DNA from: Phycisphaerales bacterium
Lineage (GTDB): Bacteria > Planctomycetota > Phycisphaerae > Phycisphaerales > SM1A02
NCBI GenBank assembly: GCA_030749435.1
Contig: JASMKH010000004.1
Coordinates: 49,674-113,673 of the forward strand
Direction: 5' to 3'
DNA length: 64,000 nt
Under the pieces are notes generated by a model. The model worked only from the letters and a program-made list of their open reading frames with translations, did no database searches and was not told the DNA's origin. Position 1 is the first letter of the stretch, and the number at the start of each line of letters is the position of its first letter. The position numbers and the translations under genes were made by a program. Below are positions 51,652 to 60,407 of this stretch, in pieces.

Positions 51652-53544
51652 TCACGCGGACCAGTTCGCCAGCAGCATCAGGATGTCATTGACATCGACC
51701 GATCCGGAACCGTCACCGTCAGCCGGGCACCCCTCGCATGGCCCCCATGACGCCAGCATCGTCAGGAGATCATCGACGCCAACTTCACCATCGCCGTCAA
51801 CATCGCCAGCCTCGGCCGACTGCAACCAGACCGGGTTTGTCATGGCCAGGCGTTCGAGGTCCGATCTCTGAGCCCATGCCGTCAGGTAGGTGGCATCGGC
51901 GAACATGGTGGGTGAGTCAATCACGAACTCCACCGCATAGCCGGAGACATCGCTGGTCGGCAATTCCATCAACGTCGCGCCATCACGCTCGAGAACGAAG
52001 GCGTAGTCGCTGACCGGGCCAAACTCCGCTGTCGTCTCCAGCCGCACAACGGCGCGGCCTCGGCCATCCGGGAGAATGGCAACGTCACCGATGCCAGCCG
52101 TGTTGACGTCGATCGTCACCAGAGGACCATCCGATGCGACGCATCGACCAGTGAGAAACGCCTCGCGAAGCGTCGCGGGTGTCACATCGTCCAGTCTCGC
52201 GTAGGTGAACACATTGCCAATCGCGCTGACCGTATGCGCATCACTGTTGCCGACGCCAACGGGGAACCGAGTCGGGAAGCCGGGACGCGCCGCGAGTGAT
52301 CCGCCCGATGGAGGCGCAATGTCGCCGAGCAGATCGTGCCACTTTTCAAGCGAGGACAGATCGGCCTCGTGAAACTCACCCTCGGCATTGGACCACAACT
52401 CCAACCCTGCCCAACCGGTGGCCCCGTTGTCCCAATCCCACTTGGCGAACGATAATGTGCCTTCCTCATAGGGGTGGGCGATGAACCCGTAGCAGCCGTT
52501 GCTGTTGATTCGGTCGAGAATGACCTGCTCGTCCTCGCACTCAGCATGTCCGAATACGAGCCCACTTGATGGGTTCTCGAGATAGGGCGCATCGAATGTG
52601 TCGAGTGGGTACACGAGCATGTGCGAGGGCAAATCCCAGAAGCCCGTGCGGCCGAGTCCCATCTCCTGGCTGTACAACACGGGCCAGCCCTCACTGCTCC
52701 TGTAGTCAGCCGCCTCCTGCCGGGCGATCTCATGCTGCTCCGGAGTGAAGAACCAGGTTCCGAAGTACCACGCGTGGACATTCGAGTGATCTGTGATCAT
52801 GATCCAGTCGAGACCGAAGGACCGCGCAGCATCCGCGTAGCCAGCCGGGCCCTCTTCTGTGCCTTCGAGCGCGTATGCGTCGAGCGACCATGTCGTGTGC
52901 AGATGCTGATCGCCTGCGCTCCAGATCGCATCGTGTCCCGATCGGGGAGGCAGGACCCGCCAGCAGTTGGTGGCGTGGTCGAAACCGCGGCGGGCCGCTA
53001 CCGAAGTGCCGTCAGGCAGCAATGGATGTCGCTGCAGGTCCAGCGGAACCTCGTGCTTCTCGCACCCGGCCTCACCATCCACCGTGACGGTGACGCTCCA
53101 CACTCCAGTGAGATCGTGGCCGGGATACAAGTGCGCTGAAACAGACGCGGCCTGAACTCGCTCCAGGGCGCGGGCCTGCGCGTTGAGGATGCCCTCAACC
53201 TCGCCGGTTGCACTGGTCACCGCCTCATCAAGCCGCAATTCCAGCCGCGCGTAGTCTTCTCCAGCCTGCCCGACTGCGGGCAACTCCGCGAGGTGATCGT
53301 CGGATTGAATCACCTCGCCATCCCGCCGCAACTCGAGGCGGACGAGCGAAGCGGGCTGATCCGTGAGGTTGACGATCCGCACATCGACCCAGGCCATGCC
53401 ATCGCCCCGGACCACTGTGGCCCCTCCGGCCTCAAGGTGGAGGGTCCCAATGGCATCCAGCCAGTCCGGCTCATGATCATGGGCATTCGCCGTCCCAGCC
53501 CAGACCAACCCTGCCGCCACAGTCCACAACCACGGAGTTGACAT
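51652..53544 (-). CDS. Secreted CehA/McbA-like PHP-domain protein with dockerin-like tail
   Basis: A 630-residue protein with a signal peptide (MSTPWLWTVAAGLVWAGTANA) after GGAGGG. The central PHP metallo-domain begins DQHLHTTWSLDAYALEG (HxH), with YADAARSFGLDWIMITDHSNVHAW (DH), a further HAECEDEQV and a YGFIAHPYEEG His, as in CehA/McbA family phosphoesterases. The GVGNSDAHTVSAIG block provides Asp-x-His. A C-terminal beta domain and two dockerin-like repeats (VDGDGEVGVDDLLTMLASWG, GDGSGSVDVNDILMLLANW) close it. Likely an exported phosphoesterase; substrate unknown. Confidence 0.85.
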   Translation of the reverse strand: MSTPWLWTVAAGLVWAGTANAHDHEPDWLDAIGTLHLEAGGATVVRGDGMAWVDVRIVNLTDQPASLVRLELRRDGEVIQSDDHLAELPAVGQAGEDYARLELRLDEAVTSATGEVEGILNAQARALERVQAASVSAHLYPGHDLTGVWSVTVTVDGEAGCEKHEVPLDLQRHPLLPDGTSVAARRGFDHATNCWRVLPPRSGHDAIWSAGDQHLHTTWSLDAYALEGTEEGPAGYADAARSFGLDWIMITDHSNVHAWYFGTWFFTPEQHEIARQEAADYRSSEGWPVLYSQEMGLGRTGFWDLPSHMLVYPLDTFDAPYLENPSSGLVFGHAECEDEQVILDRINSNGCYGFIAHPYEEGTLSFAKWDWDNGATGWAGLELWSNAEGEFHEADLSSLEKWHDLLGDIAPPSGGSLAARPGFPTRFPVGVGNSDAHTVSAIGNVFTYARLDDVTPATLREAFLTGRCVASDGPLVTIDVNTAGIGDVAILPDGRGRAVVRLETTAEFGPVSDYAFVLERDGATLMELPTSDVSGYAVEFVIDSPTMFADATYLTAWAQRSDLERLAMTNPVWLQSAEAGDVDGDGEVGVDDLLTMLASWGPCEGCPADGDGSGSVDVNDILMLLANWSA

Positions 53545-53944
53545 GTCACACCCTCCAAACCCACAGCGTACACCCCAATCCGACGAAACGCGGTGCTGCA
53601 GGAGCCCTGCAGCACCGCGGCTCACGGAATCGGCCCCGGAGGGGGAAGACCCCCGGAAGTAAACCCCAGAGAGATGGAGATCCGGGGGGAGAAGATGCCC
53701 CCGGGAGGATTCCGCCTGCACCCCGAATACCATGCGTCAACGGGTGCAGGATGGCGCCAACAAGTTGAGAAAATCGTAGACCATCGTGCCTCAGCGGCTC
53801 CCAATCCCGTGGCAGCCGGCCTGCCACATTCCGGATCAAATGGTCTGTGATTCGGCCGCACACAGCGGCGGAGGTCACTACCATCACTGCCCCTGCGGCC
53901 AATCGCGGCCTGTTTTCCAGCTCCTCACCAGCGAGTCAGCCCCC
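53545..53944. other. Structured 400-bp divergent intergenic region
   Basis: No gene found. It separates the PHP protein (minus) from pntA (plus) and must contain both promoters. It holds three inverted repeats: 53589-53619 (14-bp arms, 3-nt loop), 53715-53750 (9-bp arms, 18-nt loop) and 53809-53827 (7-bp arms). The middle is G/C-run rich and shares GACCCCCGGAA and GATGCCCCCG with the gap at 22.4-22.9 kb. Confidence 0.6.
53589..53619. repeat. 14-bp perfect inverted repeat CGCGGTGCTGCAGG
   Basis: CGCGGTGCTGCAGG (53589-53602), loop AGC, then CCTGCAGCACCGCG (53606-53619). It is 45 bp upstream of the PHP gene start codon and has no T-run on either side, so a terminator is unlikely; operator, cruciform or REP-like element are alternatives. 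Confidence 0.65.
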
Positions 53945-55510
53945 ATGAAAATCGGCATTCCCCGCGAAGTCTCCAGCGAGGAGCGCCGCGTCGCCGTCGT
54001 CCCTCGGACCGTCGAACGACTGCGCAAAAACGGCTTTGAGGTGGTGCTGGAAACCGCCGCTGGCAGCCGGGCTGACTGCTCGGATGCGAAGTATCTGGAG
54101 GCCGGTGGGACCATTTGCGACACCGCCGCCGACGTGTATGCGCAGGCGGACATTGTTCTCAAAGTCAACCCCCCGACGGCCGCCGAGGCGGCCTTGATTC
54201 GACCAGGGACCATCCTGCTCAGCCTGATCTGGCCCGCATCGCAGGAGGCCCTGATCGAGGAACTCGCCGCCCGCGGTGTCACCACGATCGCCATGGACTG
54301 CGTTCCGCGGATCAGCCGTGCGCAGAAGCTCGACGTGCTCAGCGCGTTGGCGAACATTGCGGGCTACCGCGCCATCATCGAAGCGGCGAATCGATTCGGC
54401 CGCTTCTTCGCCGGGCAGATGACCGCCGCCGGGCGGGTCGAGCCAGCCAAGGTTCTGGTGATCGGCGGCGGCGTTGCGGGCCTCGCTGCAATCACGGCCG
54501 CGCGAGGGCTCGGCGCCATTGTCCGCGGCTTCGATACGCGGCTCGCCGTCAAGGAGCAGGTTGAAAGTCTGGGAGCCGAGTTCCTCGTACTGGACTTCGA
54601 GGAATCCGGAGAGGGCGAAGGCGGTTATGCCAAGGTCATGAGTGAAGCATTCCTCGAAGCGGAGATGAAACTCTTCGCCGAACAGGCCATCGAAGTCGAC
54701 ATCATCATCACGACCGCCATGATCCCCGGCCGTGATGCGCCGGTGCTGATCACCTCGGGCATGGTCGAGACGATGAAGGAAGGCTCGGTCATTGTCGATC
54801 TCGCCGCGGAGCGGGGCGGCAACTGCGCTTTGACTGAGAAGGGCAAGGTCGTTGAACATCACGGCGTCGCCATCATCGGCTACACCGATCTGCCCGCGCG
54901 AATGCCGGCCCTCTCGAGCAGGCTCTACGGGAACGCACTGGTGGCCATGCTCGACGAAATGGGTGGCGCGGAATCGATGACCATCGATATGGACAACGAG
55001 ATCGTTCGTGGCTCGTTGATCACACACGACTCCGCAGTGACATGGCCTCCACCGAAGCCCGAAGAACCCAGCATCGCGCCGGACTACTCGAAAGACTTCG
55101 GCAAGCGGCCCGAGCCCACCGACGAAGCAACATCGGTCGACGTGCCCCCCGCGAAGCGACTGCCCGAAAGCCTCTCCACCGTAATCGGTGGCATCGCCGT
55201 CGTACTGTTGCTGCTCGTCATCGGACTGTGGGCACCGGCCTCATTCGCGACACACTTCACGGTCTTCGTGCTGGCGTGCTTTGTCGGCTGGCAGGTTGTC
55301 TGGAGCGTAACTCCAGCCTTGCATACACCGCTCATGAGCGTCACCAACGCCATCAGCGGCATCATCATCCTCGGCGGCCTGCTGCATCTCTCCGGCGGAT
55401 CCACAGTGAGCGCGGTCGTGCTTGGTGCCGTCGCGGTGTTCTTCGCAACGATCAACATCGCAGGCGGGTTCATGGTGACCCGCCGCATGCTGGCGATGTT
55501 CAGGAGATAG
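53945..55510 (+). CDS. pntA: NAD(P) transhydrogenase subunit alpha (fused)
   Basis: A 521-residue membrane protein coupling proton entry to hydride transfer from NADH to NADP+. The N-terminal domain I has [20 protein letters not shown] and the Rossmann motif [22 protein letters not shown] with GFDTR next. [21 protein letters not shown] sequence ([18 protein letters not shown]) is characteristic. The C-terminal about 100 residues have four hydrophobic segments ([19 protein letters not shown] onward), so alpha1 and alpha2 are fused as in E. coli. The ATG at 53945 starts the family N-terminus. pntB follows 4 bp later. Confidence 0.95.
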   Translation: MKIGIPREVSSEERRVAVVPRTVERLRKNGFEVVLETAAGSRADCSDAKYLEAGGTICDTAADVYAQADIVLKVNPPTAAEAALIRPGTILLSLIWPASQEALIEELAARGVTTIAMDCVPRISRAQKLDVLSALANIAGYRAIIEAANRFGRFFAGQMTAAGRVEPAKVLVIGGGVAGLAAITAARGLGAIVRGFDTRLAVKEQVESLGAEFLVLDFEESGEGEGGYAKVMSEAFLEAEMKLFAEQAIEVDIIITTAMIPGRDAPVLITSGMVETMKEGSVIVDLAAERGGNCALTEKGKVVEHHGVAIIGYTDLPARMPALSSRLYGNALVAMLDEMGGAESMTIDMDNEIVRGSLITHDSAVTWPPPKPEEPSIAPDYSKDFGKRPEPTDEATSVDVPPAKRLPESLSTVIGGIAVVLLLLVIGLWAPASFATHFTVFVLACFVGWQVVWSVTPALHTPLMSVTNAISGIIILGGLLHLSGGSTVSAVVLGAVAVFFATINIAGGFMVTRRMLAMFRR

Positions 55511-55514
55511 CGGC

Positions 55515-57002
55515 GTGCCTTTCCCCTTCAACATGATTCTGGCTTCGAGCGACGCTGCCGCCCCCATGGGCGCAGAGGCAACTGGTGGCTCACTCGCCAC
55601 CATCGCCTATCTCGTGGCAGGCATTCTCTTCATCCTGAGCCTGGGCGGCCTCTCCAAGCAGGAGACGGCGACCCGAGGCACGTGGTACGGCATCATCGGC
55701 ATGGTCATCGCACTGGCAGCGGCCATCCTCGGTCCGGACGTCACCCGCTACGGCGTGCTGGTCGTCGCCATGGTTCCCGCCGCTGCAATTGGCGGCGTGC
55801 TCGCGTCCCGCGTCCAGATGACCGAAATGCCGCAACTCGTCGCGTTGCTGCACTCCTTCGTTGGCGCCGCGGCGGTGCTTGTCGGCTTCGCCAGTTACCT
55901 CGACCCGCACGGAGGCCTCACCATCGCCGAGGCCACGGTTCACGAGATCGAGGTCTACATCGGCATCTGTGTCGGCGCGATCACACTGACCGGATCCATC
56001 ATTGCGGGCCTGAAGTTGCACGGCGTGATGTCGGGCAAGCCGCTGACGCTTCCCGGACGCCACCTCCTGAATCTCGCGGCAGTCGTTGTCACGGTGCTTC
56101 TCGGCATCTGGTTCGTCGGCGGAGCCGTCTCGGACGAAGGCATGTTCGTCGTGGATGCCACCGGAATCATCCTCCTGATCGTGGCGACTTTGATCACGGG
56201 CCTGATCGGAATACACATGGTCATGGCAATCGGCGGCGCGGACATGCCGGTCGTCGTCTCGATGCTCAACTCCTACTCAGGCTGGGCCGCTGCGGCCGCA
56301 GGGTTCATGCTCAGCAGCGACCTGCTGATCATTACCGGCGCGCTTGTCGGAAGCAGCGGTGCCATCCTCTCGTACATCATGTGCCGGGGCATGAACCGCT
56401 CATTTGTCAGTGTCATCCTCGGCGGCTTCGGCGCAGCGGAAGGCACCGTCGCCTCGGCTGACGGCGAACAGGGCGAAGTCATTGAAATCTCCGCCGCCGA
56501 CACGGTCGATCACATGAGGGCAGCTCGAAAGGTGGTCATCGTGCCCGGCTACGGCATGGCGGTCGCGCAGGCACAGCACTCGCTCTCCAACCTCACCCAG
56601 CAACTCCGGGACGGTGGCGTCGACGTGCGATACGCCATCCACCCCGTCGCTGGCCGCCTGCCCGGTCACATGAACGTGCTGCTGGCTGAGGCTGGCATTC
56701 CCTACGACATCGTGCTGGAAATGGACGAGATCAACGACGATCTCCCCGACGTGGATGTCGTCCTCGTCATCGGCGCCAACGACATCGTGAACCCTGGTGC
56801 AGAAAACGATCCCAACAGCCCCATCGCTGGCATGCCGGTGTTGCAGGTCTGGAAGAGCGGACTGGTTGTCGTCATGAAGCGGGGCATGGCCACCGGCTAC
56901 GCCGGCGTCGGAAATCCCCTCTTCTTCCACGACAACACACGCATGCTCTTCGGCGATGCGAAGAAGAGCGTGGACGCGATGCTCGGAGCGATCAACGACT
57001 GA
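55515..57002 (+). CDS. pntB: NAD(P) transhydrogenase subunit beta
   Basis: A 495-residue partner of PntA. The N-terminal part has about nine helices ([42 protein letters not shown]). The C-terminal domain III binds [83 protein letters not shown], all hallmark motifs. GTG start with AGGAG eight bases upstream. It is about 30 residues longer at the N-terminus than E. coli PntB. A GC hairpin follows the stop. Confidence 0.95.
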   Translation: MPFPFNMILASSDAAAPMGAEATGGSLATIAYLVAGILFILSLGGLSKQETATRGTWYGIIGMVIALAAAILGPDVTRYGVLVVAMVPAAAIGGVLASRVQMTEMPQLVALLHSFVGAAAVLVGFASYLDPHGGLTIAEATVHEIEVYIGICVGAITLTGSIIAGLKLHGVMSGKPLTLPGRHLLNLAAVVVTVLLGIWFVGGAVSDEGMFVVDATGIILLIVATLITGLIGIHMVMAIGGADMPVVVSMLNSYSGWAAAAAGFMLSSDLLIITGALVGSSGAILSYIMCRGMNRSFVSVILGGFGAAEGTVASADGEQGEVIEISAADTVDHMRAARKVVIVPGYGMAVAQAQHSLSNLTQQLRDGGVDVRYAIHPVAGRLPGHMNVLLAEAGIPYDIVLEMDEINDDLPDVDVVLVIGANDIVNPGAENDPNSPIAGMPVLQVWKSGLVVVMKRGMATGYAGVGNPLFFHDNTRMLFGDAKKSVDAMLGAIND

Positions 57003-57033
57003 TACAGCGACGCAGCGGCCTCACCAACACAAA

Positions 57034-57052
57034 CGCCGCCCGGAAGGCGGCG
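57034..57052 (-). terminator. Hairpin between pntB and tRNA-Ala, candidate terminator
   Basis: CGCCGCC (57034-57040) and GGCGGCG (57046-57052) with loop CGGAA. On the minus strand it is followed by TTTGTG, so it fits termination of the tRNA transcript; it may also stop pntAB. Confidence 0.5.
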
Positions 57053-57062
57053 GTTGCGAGTA

Positions 57063-57135
57063 TGGAGCCGATCGGGCTTGAACCGACGACCTCCTGCATG
57101 CCATGCAGGCGCTCTCCCAACTGAGCTACGGCCCC
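57063..57135 (-). tRNA. tRNA-Ala (anticodon GGC)
   Basis: A 73-nt cloverleaf on the minus strand. The acceptor GGGGCCG pairs with CGGCTCC (one G-T), D arm is GCTC/GAGC, anticodon stem CCTGC/GCAGG with loop ATGGCAT giving anticodon GGC, and the T arm is GTCGG/CCGAT with TTCAAGC loop. Discriminator base is A. CCA is not encoded. Confidence 0.95.
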
Positions 57136-57183
57136 TGAGTCTTTGAATGTGGACCGGGCATACTAACAGGCCCGGCGAACTGG

Positions 57184-57513
57184 TCACATGGCCGCGTCAA
57201 GAGCTTCGGCGTACACCTGCTTGGGATTGATGCCGACCAGTTTTTTTACCATCTCGCCGCCACTGAAGATCATGACCGTCGGAATCGACTGCACGCCGAT
57301 ATTGCCAGCGACCTCGCGGTGCTCGTCGATGTTCATCTTGCCAACACGAGCCCTGCCCTCATACTCACCAGCCAACTCGTCGATCGTGGGCCCGAGCATC
57401 TTGCACGGCTGGCACCACTCGGCCCAGAAGTCAACGAGCACTGGCACATCGCTTTGCAGCACGTCCTGCTCCCACGTGGCATCGGTGTAATTCATAACGG
57501 CGTCGCTGGCCAT
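57184..57513 (-). CDS. Thioredoxin with WCQPC active site
   Basis: A 109-residue cytoplasmic thioredoxin. The active site VDFWAEWCQPCKMLGP has Gln where classical thioredoxin has Gly (WCGPC). The cis-Pro loop GVQSIPTVMIFSGGEMVKKLVG is intact. It reduces protein disulfides with thioredoxin reductase. The ATG follows AGGAGAG. Upstream, on the same strand, is folP, 105 bp away; the tRNA-Ala gene lies 49 bp downstream. Confidence 0.92.
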   Translation of the reverse strand: MASDAVMNYTDATWEQDVLQSDVPVLVDFWAEWCQPCKMLGPTIDELAGEYEGRARVGKMNIDEHREVAGNIGVQSIPTVMIFSGGEMVKKLVGINPKQVYAEALDAAM

Positions 57514-57618
57514 TGCACTCTCCTGAACAGTCGGGAATGAAGGATTGAGATGTGATCGGGTCTGGTTTCGCCCGTGCGAAGGGGAGGTATTGTAGCGTCC
57601 GATCGCACGCATTGGACA

Positions 57619-58497
57619 TCAGGGTTGACCTGCCTGCACAGGCCCTTTCATCATCGCGTCCACCATCACCCGGTGTGGCTCGACGTCGTGGACCCGGAGC
57701 AGTTGCACGCCCCCTGCCAGCATCGCAGCAGCGGCTGCAAGCGAGCCCTCAAGCCGCTTCTCGGGCAGACCAGCACCCGTCACGGCCCCCACCCACGACT
57801 TGCGGCTCGCGGCTCCCAGTACCGGATAGCCCGACCCACAGAGCCGATCGCTCCCCGCAACCAGCTGCCAGTTCTGGAGCACACTCTTGCCGAAGCCGAG
57901 CCCGGGGTCCAGGCAGATCGCCTCGCGTTCGACGCCGGCGGCAACCGCAGCATCCGCCCTCGCCTCCAGCCACTTCCGAACGGCCCCCACCACGTCGCCC
58001 TCATAGTCGGGCGGCGTGGTCCAGTTGGTACTCCAGCGATCCCTGTCCGGTGGCAGCAGTCGGTGCATGAGCACGACACCGCACCCCGCGTTCGCTGCCA
58101 GCGGCAGCATGGCGGCGTCCTCCATGCACGCCGAGACGTCGTTGATGATGGTGGCCCCCGCCGCCAGCGCAGCATCCGCCACGGCGGCAATCGTTGTGTC
58201 GATGCTGATGAGGCACTCGGACCGCTCCCGCACGGCCTCGATGACTGGAATCACGCGATCGATCTGTGCTGCTGCGTCCACCCGCGATGCTCCCGGGCGG
58301 GTGGACTCGCCCCCGACGTCGATGATGCCCGCGCCCGCCGCGATCATGGCCGCTGCGTGCGTGGCGGCTGCATCCACACAATCGAAGCGTCCACCGTCAC
58401 TGAATGAGTCGGGTGTCACGTTGAGAATGCCCATGAGCGTGGGCGTGCCAAGATCAAGCGTCCGGCCTGGCGCAGTCCGCCATTCGGTCGCGTGCAT
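57619..58497 (-). CDS. folP: Dihydropteroate synthase
   Basis: A 292-residue enzyme joining p-aminobenzoate to dihydropterin pyrophosphate in folate synthesis. Motifs: MGILNVTPDSFSDGG, GAGIIDVGGESTRPGA, SIDTTIAAVADAALAAGATIINDVSA, CLDPGLGFGKS and the terminal LLRVHDVEPHRV. All substrate-binding loops are present. The start overlaps glmS in a TGATG, so translation is coupled to glmS; a GTG at 58500 is an alternative. In E. coli folP neighbours glmM instead. Confidence 0.94.
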   Translation of the reverse strand: MHATEWRTAPGRTLDLGTPTLMGILNVTPDSFSDGGRFDCVDAAATHAAAMIAAGAGIIDVGGESTRPGASRVDAAAQIDRVIPVIEAVRERSECLISIDTTIAAVADAALAAGATIINDVSACMEDAAMLPLAANAGCGVVLMHRLLPPDRDRWSTNWTTPPDYEGDVVGAVRKWLEARADAAVAAGVEREAICLDPGLGFGKSVLQNWQLVAGSDRLCGSGYPVLGAASRKSWVGAVTGAGLPEKRLEGSLAAAAAMLAGGVQLLRVHDVEPHRVMVDAMMKGPVQAGQP

Positions 58498-60332
58498 CAC
58501 TCCACCGTCACGCTCTTGGCGAGATTGCGAGGCTTATCGACATCATGCCCTCGCAGCAAGGCTGCGTGGTAGGCCAGCAGTTGCAATGGCACGATCGTCA
58601 GGAGCGGCTGCAAGGGCTCAGGGGCGTCAGGGACGTAGAAGACTTCATCTGCAATCCCGCGGATCTCTTCGTCGCCCTCGGTCGCCACCGCGATGACATC
58701 GGCACCGCGAGACTTCACTTCTTCGATGTTCGAAAGCACCTTGCGGTACTGACTGTTGCGCGTTGCAATGAAGACGGCTGGCATGCCTTCGTCGATGAGC
58801 GCGATCGGACCGTGCTTCATTTCGGCGGCGGGCATCCCCTCGGCGTGGATGTAGGAGAGTTCCTTGAGTTTCAATGCACCTTCAAGGGCGACCGGGTAGT
58901 TGTATCCCCGTCCGAGGAACAACCAGTTGTCGCGATGGACATAACGCCTGGCAATTCGCGCCGCTTCATCGCCCAGACTGCAGACGGCTTCGAGCTTGTC
59001 CGGGATGCCCTCCAACTCACCGAGGATCCGGACGATCTGTGTATTCGAGAGATACCGCCGTCGGCCGAGGAACAGCGCGAACATCGTCGCGGCCATGACC
59101 TGACCGAGAAACGCCTTGGTCGACGCGACGCCGACCTCAGGACCGACACGCAGGTACACGCCCGCGTCGGTCGCATTGGGAATGGAAGATCCGACGACGT
59201 TGATCAGGCCGATCGTCATCGCGCCTCGTTCGCCAGCCTCTCGAATCCCTGCCAGCGTGTCAGCGGTTTCGCCGGACTGGCTCACGGCGACGACAACCGT
59301 CCCCTCCTCGATGATTGGATTGCGATACCGGAACTCGCTGGAAAAATCGGTTTCGGCGGGAACCTTGGCAAGATCCTCCATGAGGTATTCGCCGAGCATG
59401 CCAGCGTGCAGCGCCGTGCCTTGCCCGAGAAAGATCACACGCTTGGAGCGAATGAGTTCGCGAGCGTGGTCCGCCAACCCGCCGAGGATGACCTCCCCGT
59501 CACGCGTATTGATGCGGCCGCGAAGACAGCGGCGCATCGCCTGCGGCTGCTCAAGAATCTCCTTGAGCATGTAGTGCGGATGATCTCCCAGTTCAATCTC
59601 GTCGAGGCTGACTTCAAGTTCCCGCAATTTCGCGGTGACTTCGATGTTGTCGAGGTCGGCCGTATGGAACGCATCGCGGGTAATCGTTGCGACGATATCC
59701 TCGTCGAGATCTGCAACCCGGCTGGTGTGTGCCACGATCGCCTGCGCGTCGGAGGCGACGATGTAGCCATTGTCGCTGACTCCGATGAGAAGCGGCGAGC
59801 CACGCCTGGCGGCGACCAGCACGTCCGGTTCTTCTCGACAGAGGACGGCGATGGCGTACGCACCCTCGACCTCCCGAAGCGCCGCGCGGACGGCAGCGGC
59901 GAGATCACCTTCGTAGAGCTCGCCGATGAGGTGGGTGAGCACCTCGGTGTCAGTCTCTGAGGCAAACGTATGCCCCTTCGAGAGAAGCCAGGTCTTGAGT
60001 GCCGCGTGGTTCTCGATGATTCCATTGTGCACCAGCACGATGCCATGCCCCCGATCGGCATCATCGGAATGCGGATGGGCGTTCTGCTCGGTCACACCGC
60101 CGTGCGTTGCCCACCGGGTATGCGCAATGCCGATCGTGCCAGCGAAGTGGTCGTCGCCATCGATCTGTTGCTCCAGAATCCGAACCCGCCCCACCGTTCG
60201 AGCGACGCGCAGGCCGCCATTGAGCATGGCGATGCCAGCCGAGTCATAGCCCCGGTACTCAAGCCGTTTCAGTCCCTCCAGCAGGACCGGCCGGGCCTGC
60301 TCTGAGCCGATATACGCGACGATTCCGCACAT
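58497..60332 (-). CDS. glmS: Glutamine-fructose-6-phosphate aminotransferase (isomerizing)
   Basis: A 611-residue enzyme making glucosamine-6-phosphate for cell-wall precursors. The N-terminal nucleophile is Cys2 in MCGIVAYIG after Met removal; LEYRGYDSAGIAML, RWATHGGVTEQNAHPH and YRIHNGIIENH-type glutaminase motifs are visible. Two SIS domains follow (FLGQGTALHAGMLGEYLMED, VVAVSQSGETADT, GRGYNYPVALEGALKLKELS) with the terminal KPRNLAKSVTVE. Length matches GlmS. The frame is open upstream but the start is fixed by Cys2. Divergent from rarA, 75 bp. Confidence 0.96.
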   Translation of the reverse strand: MCGIVAYIGSEQARPVLLEGLKRLEYRGYDSAGIAMLNGGLRVARTVGRVRILEQQIDGDDHFAGTIGIAHTRWATHGGVTEQNAHPHSDDADRGHGIVLVHNGIIENHAALKTWLLSKGHTFASETDTEVLTHLIGELYEGDLAAAVRAALREVEGAYAIAVLCREEPDVLVAARRGSPLLIGVSDNGYIVASDAQAIVAHTSRVADLDEDIVATITRDAFHTADLDNIEVTAKLRELEVSLDEIELGDHPHYMLKEILEQPQAMRRCLRGRINTRDGEVILGGLADHARELIRSKRVIFLGQGTALHAGMLGEYLMEDLAKVPAETDFSSEFRYRNPIIEEGTVVVAVSQSGETADTLAGIREAGERGAMTIGLINVVGSSIPNATDAGVYLRVGPEVGVASTKAFLGQVMAATMFALFLGRRRYLSNTQIVRILGELEGIPDKLEAVCSLGDEAARIARRYVHRDNWLFLGRGYNYPVALEGALKLKELSYIHAEGMPAAEMKHGPIALIDEGMPAVFIATRNSQYRKVLSNIEEVKSRGADVIAVATEGDEEIRGIADEVFYVPDAPEPLQPLLTIVPLQLLAYHAALLRGHDVDKPRNLAKSVTVE

Positions 60333-60407
60333 GGGTGGCATTGTAGGGGGCCCCGTGGCTGGGCACCGGACTCCAAGGCGCTGCTCGGCTGCTGCTACGC
60401 TCCCCGT

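Noticed and set aside
53589..53619. Inverted repeat considered as a transcription terminator
   Set aside because: The flanking genes diverge, so neither ends here, and no T-run follows on either strand.
56897..57187. Open frame reading RSSVGRAPAWHAGGRRF
   Set aside because: This is a well-known false translation of a tRNA-containing region; the tRNA-Ala gene explains it.
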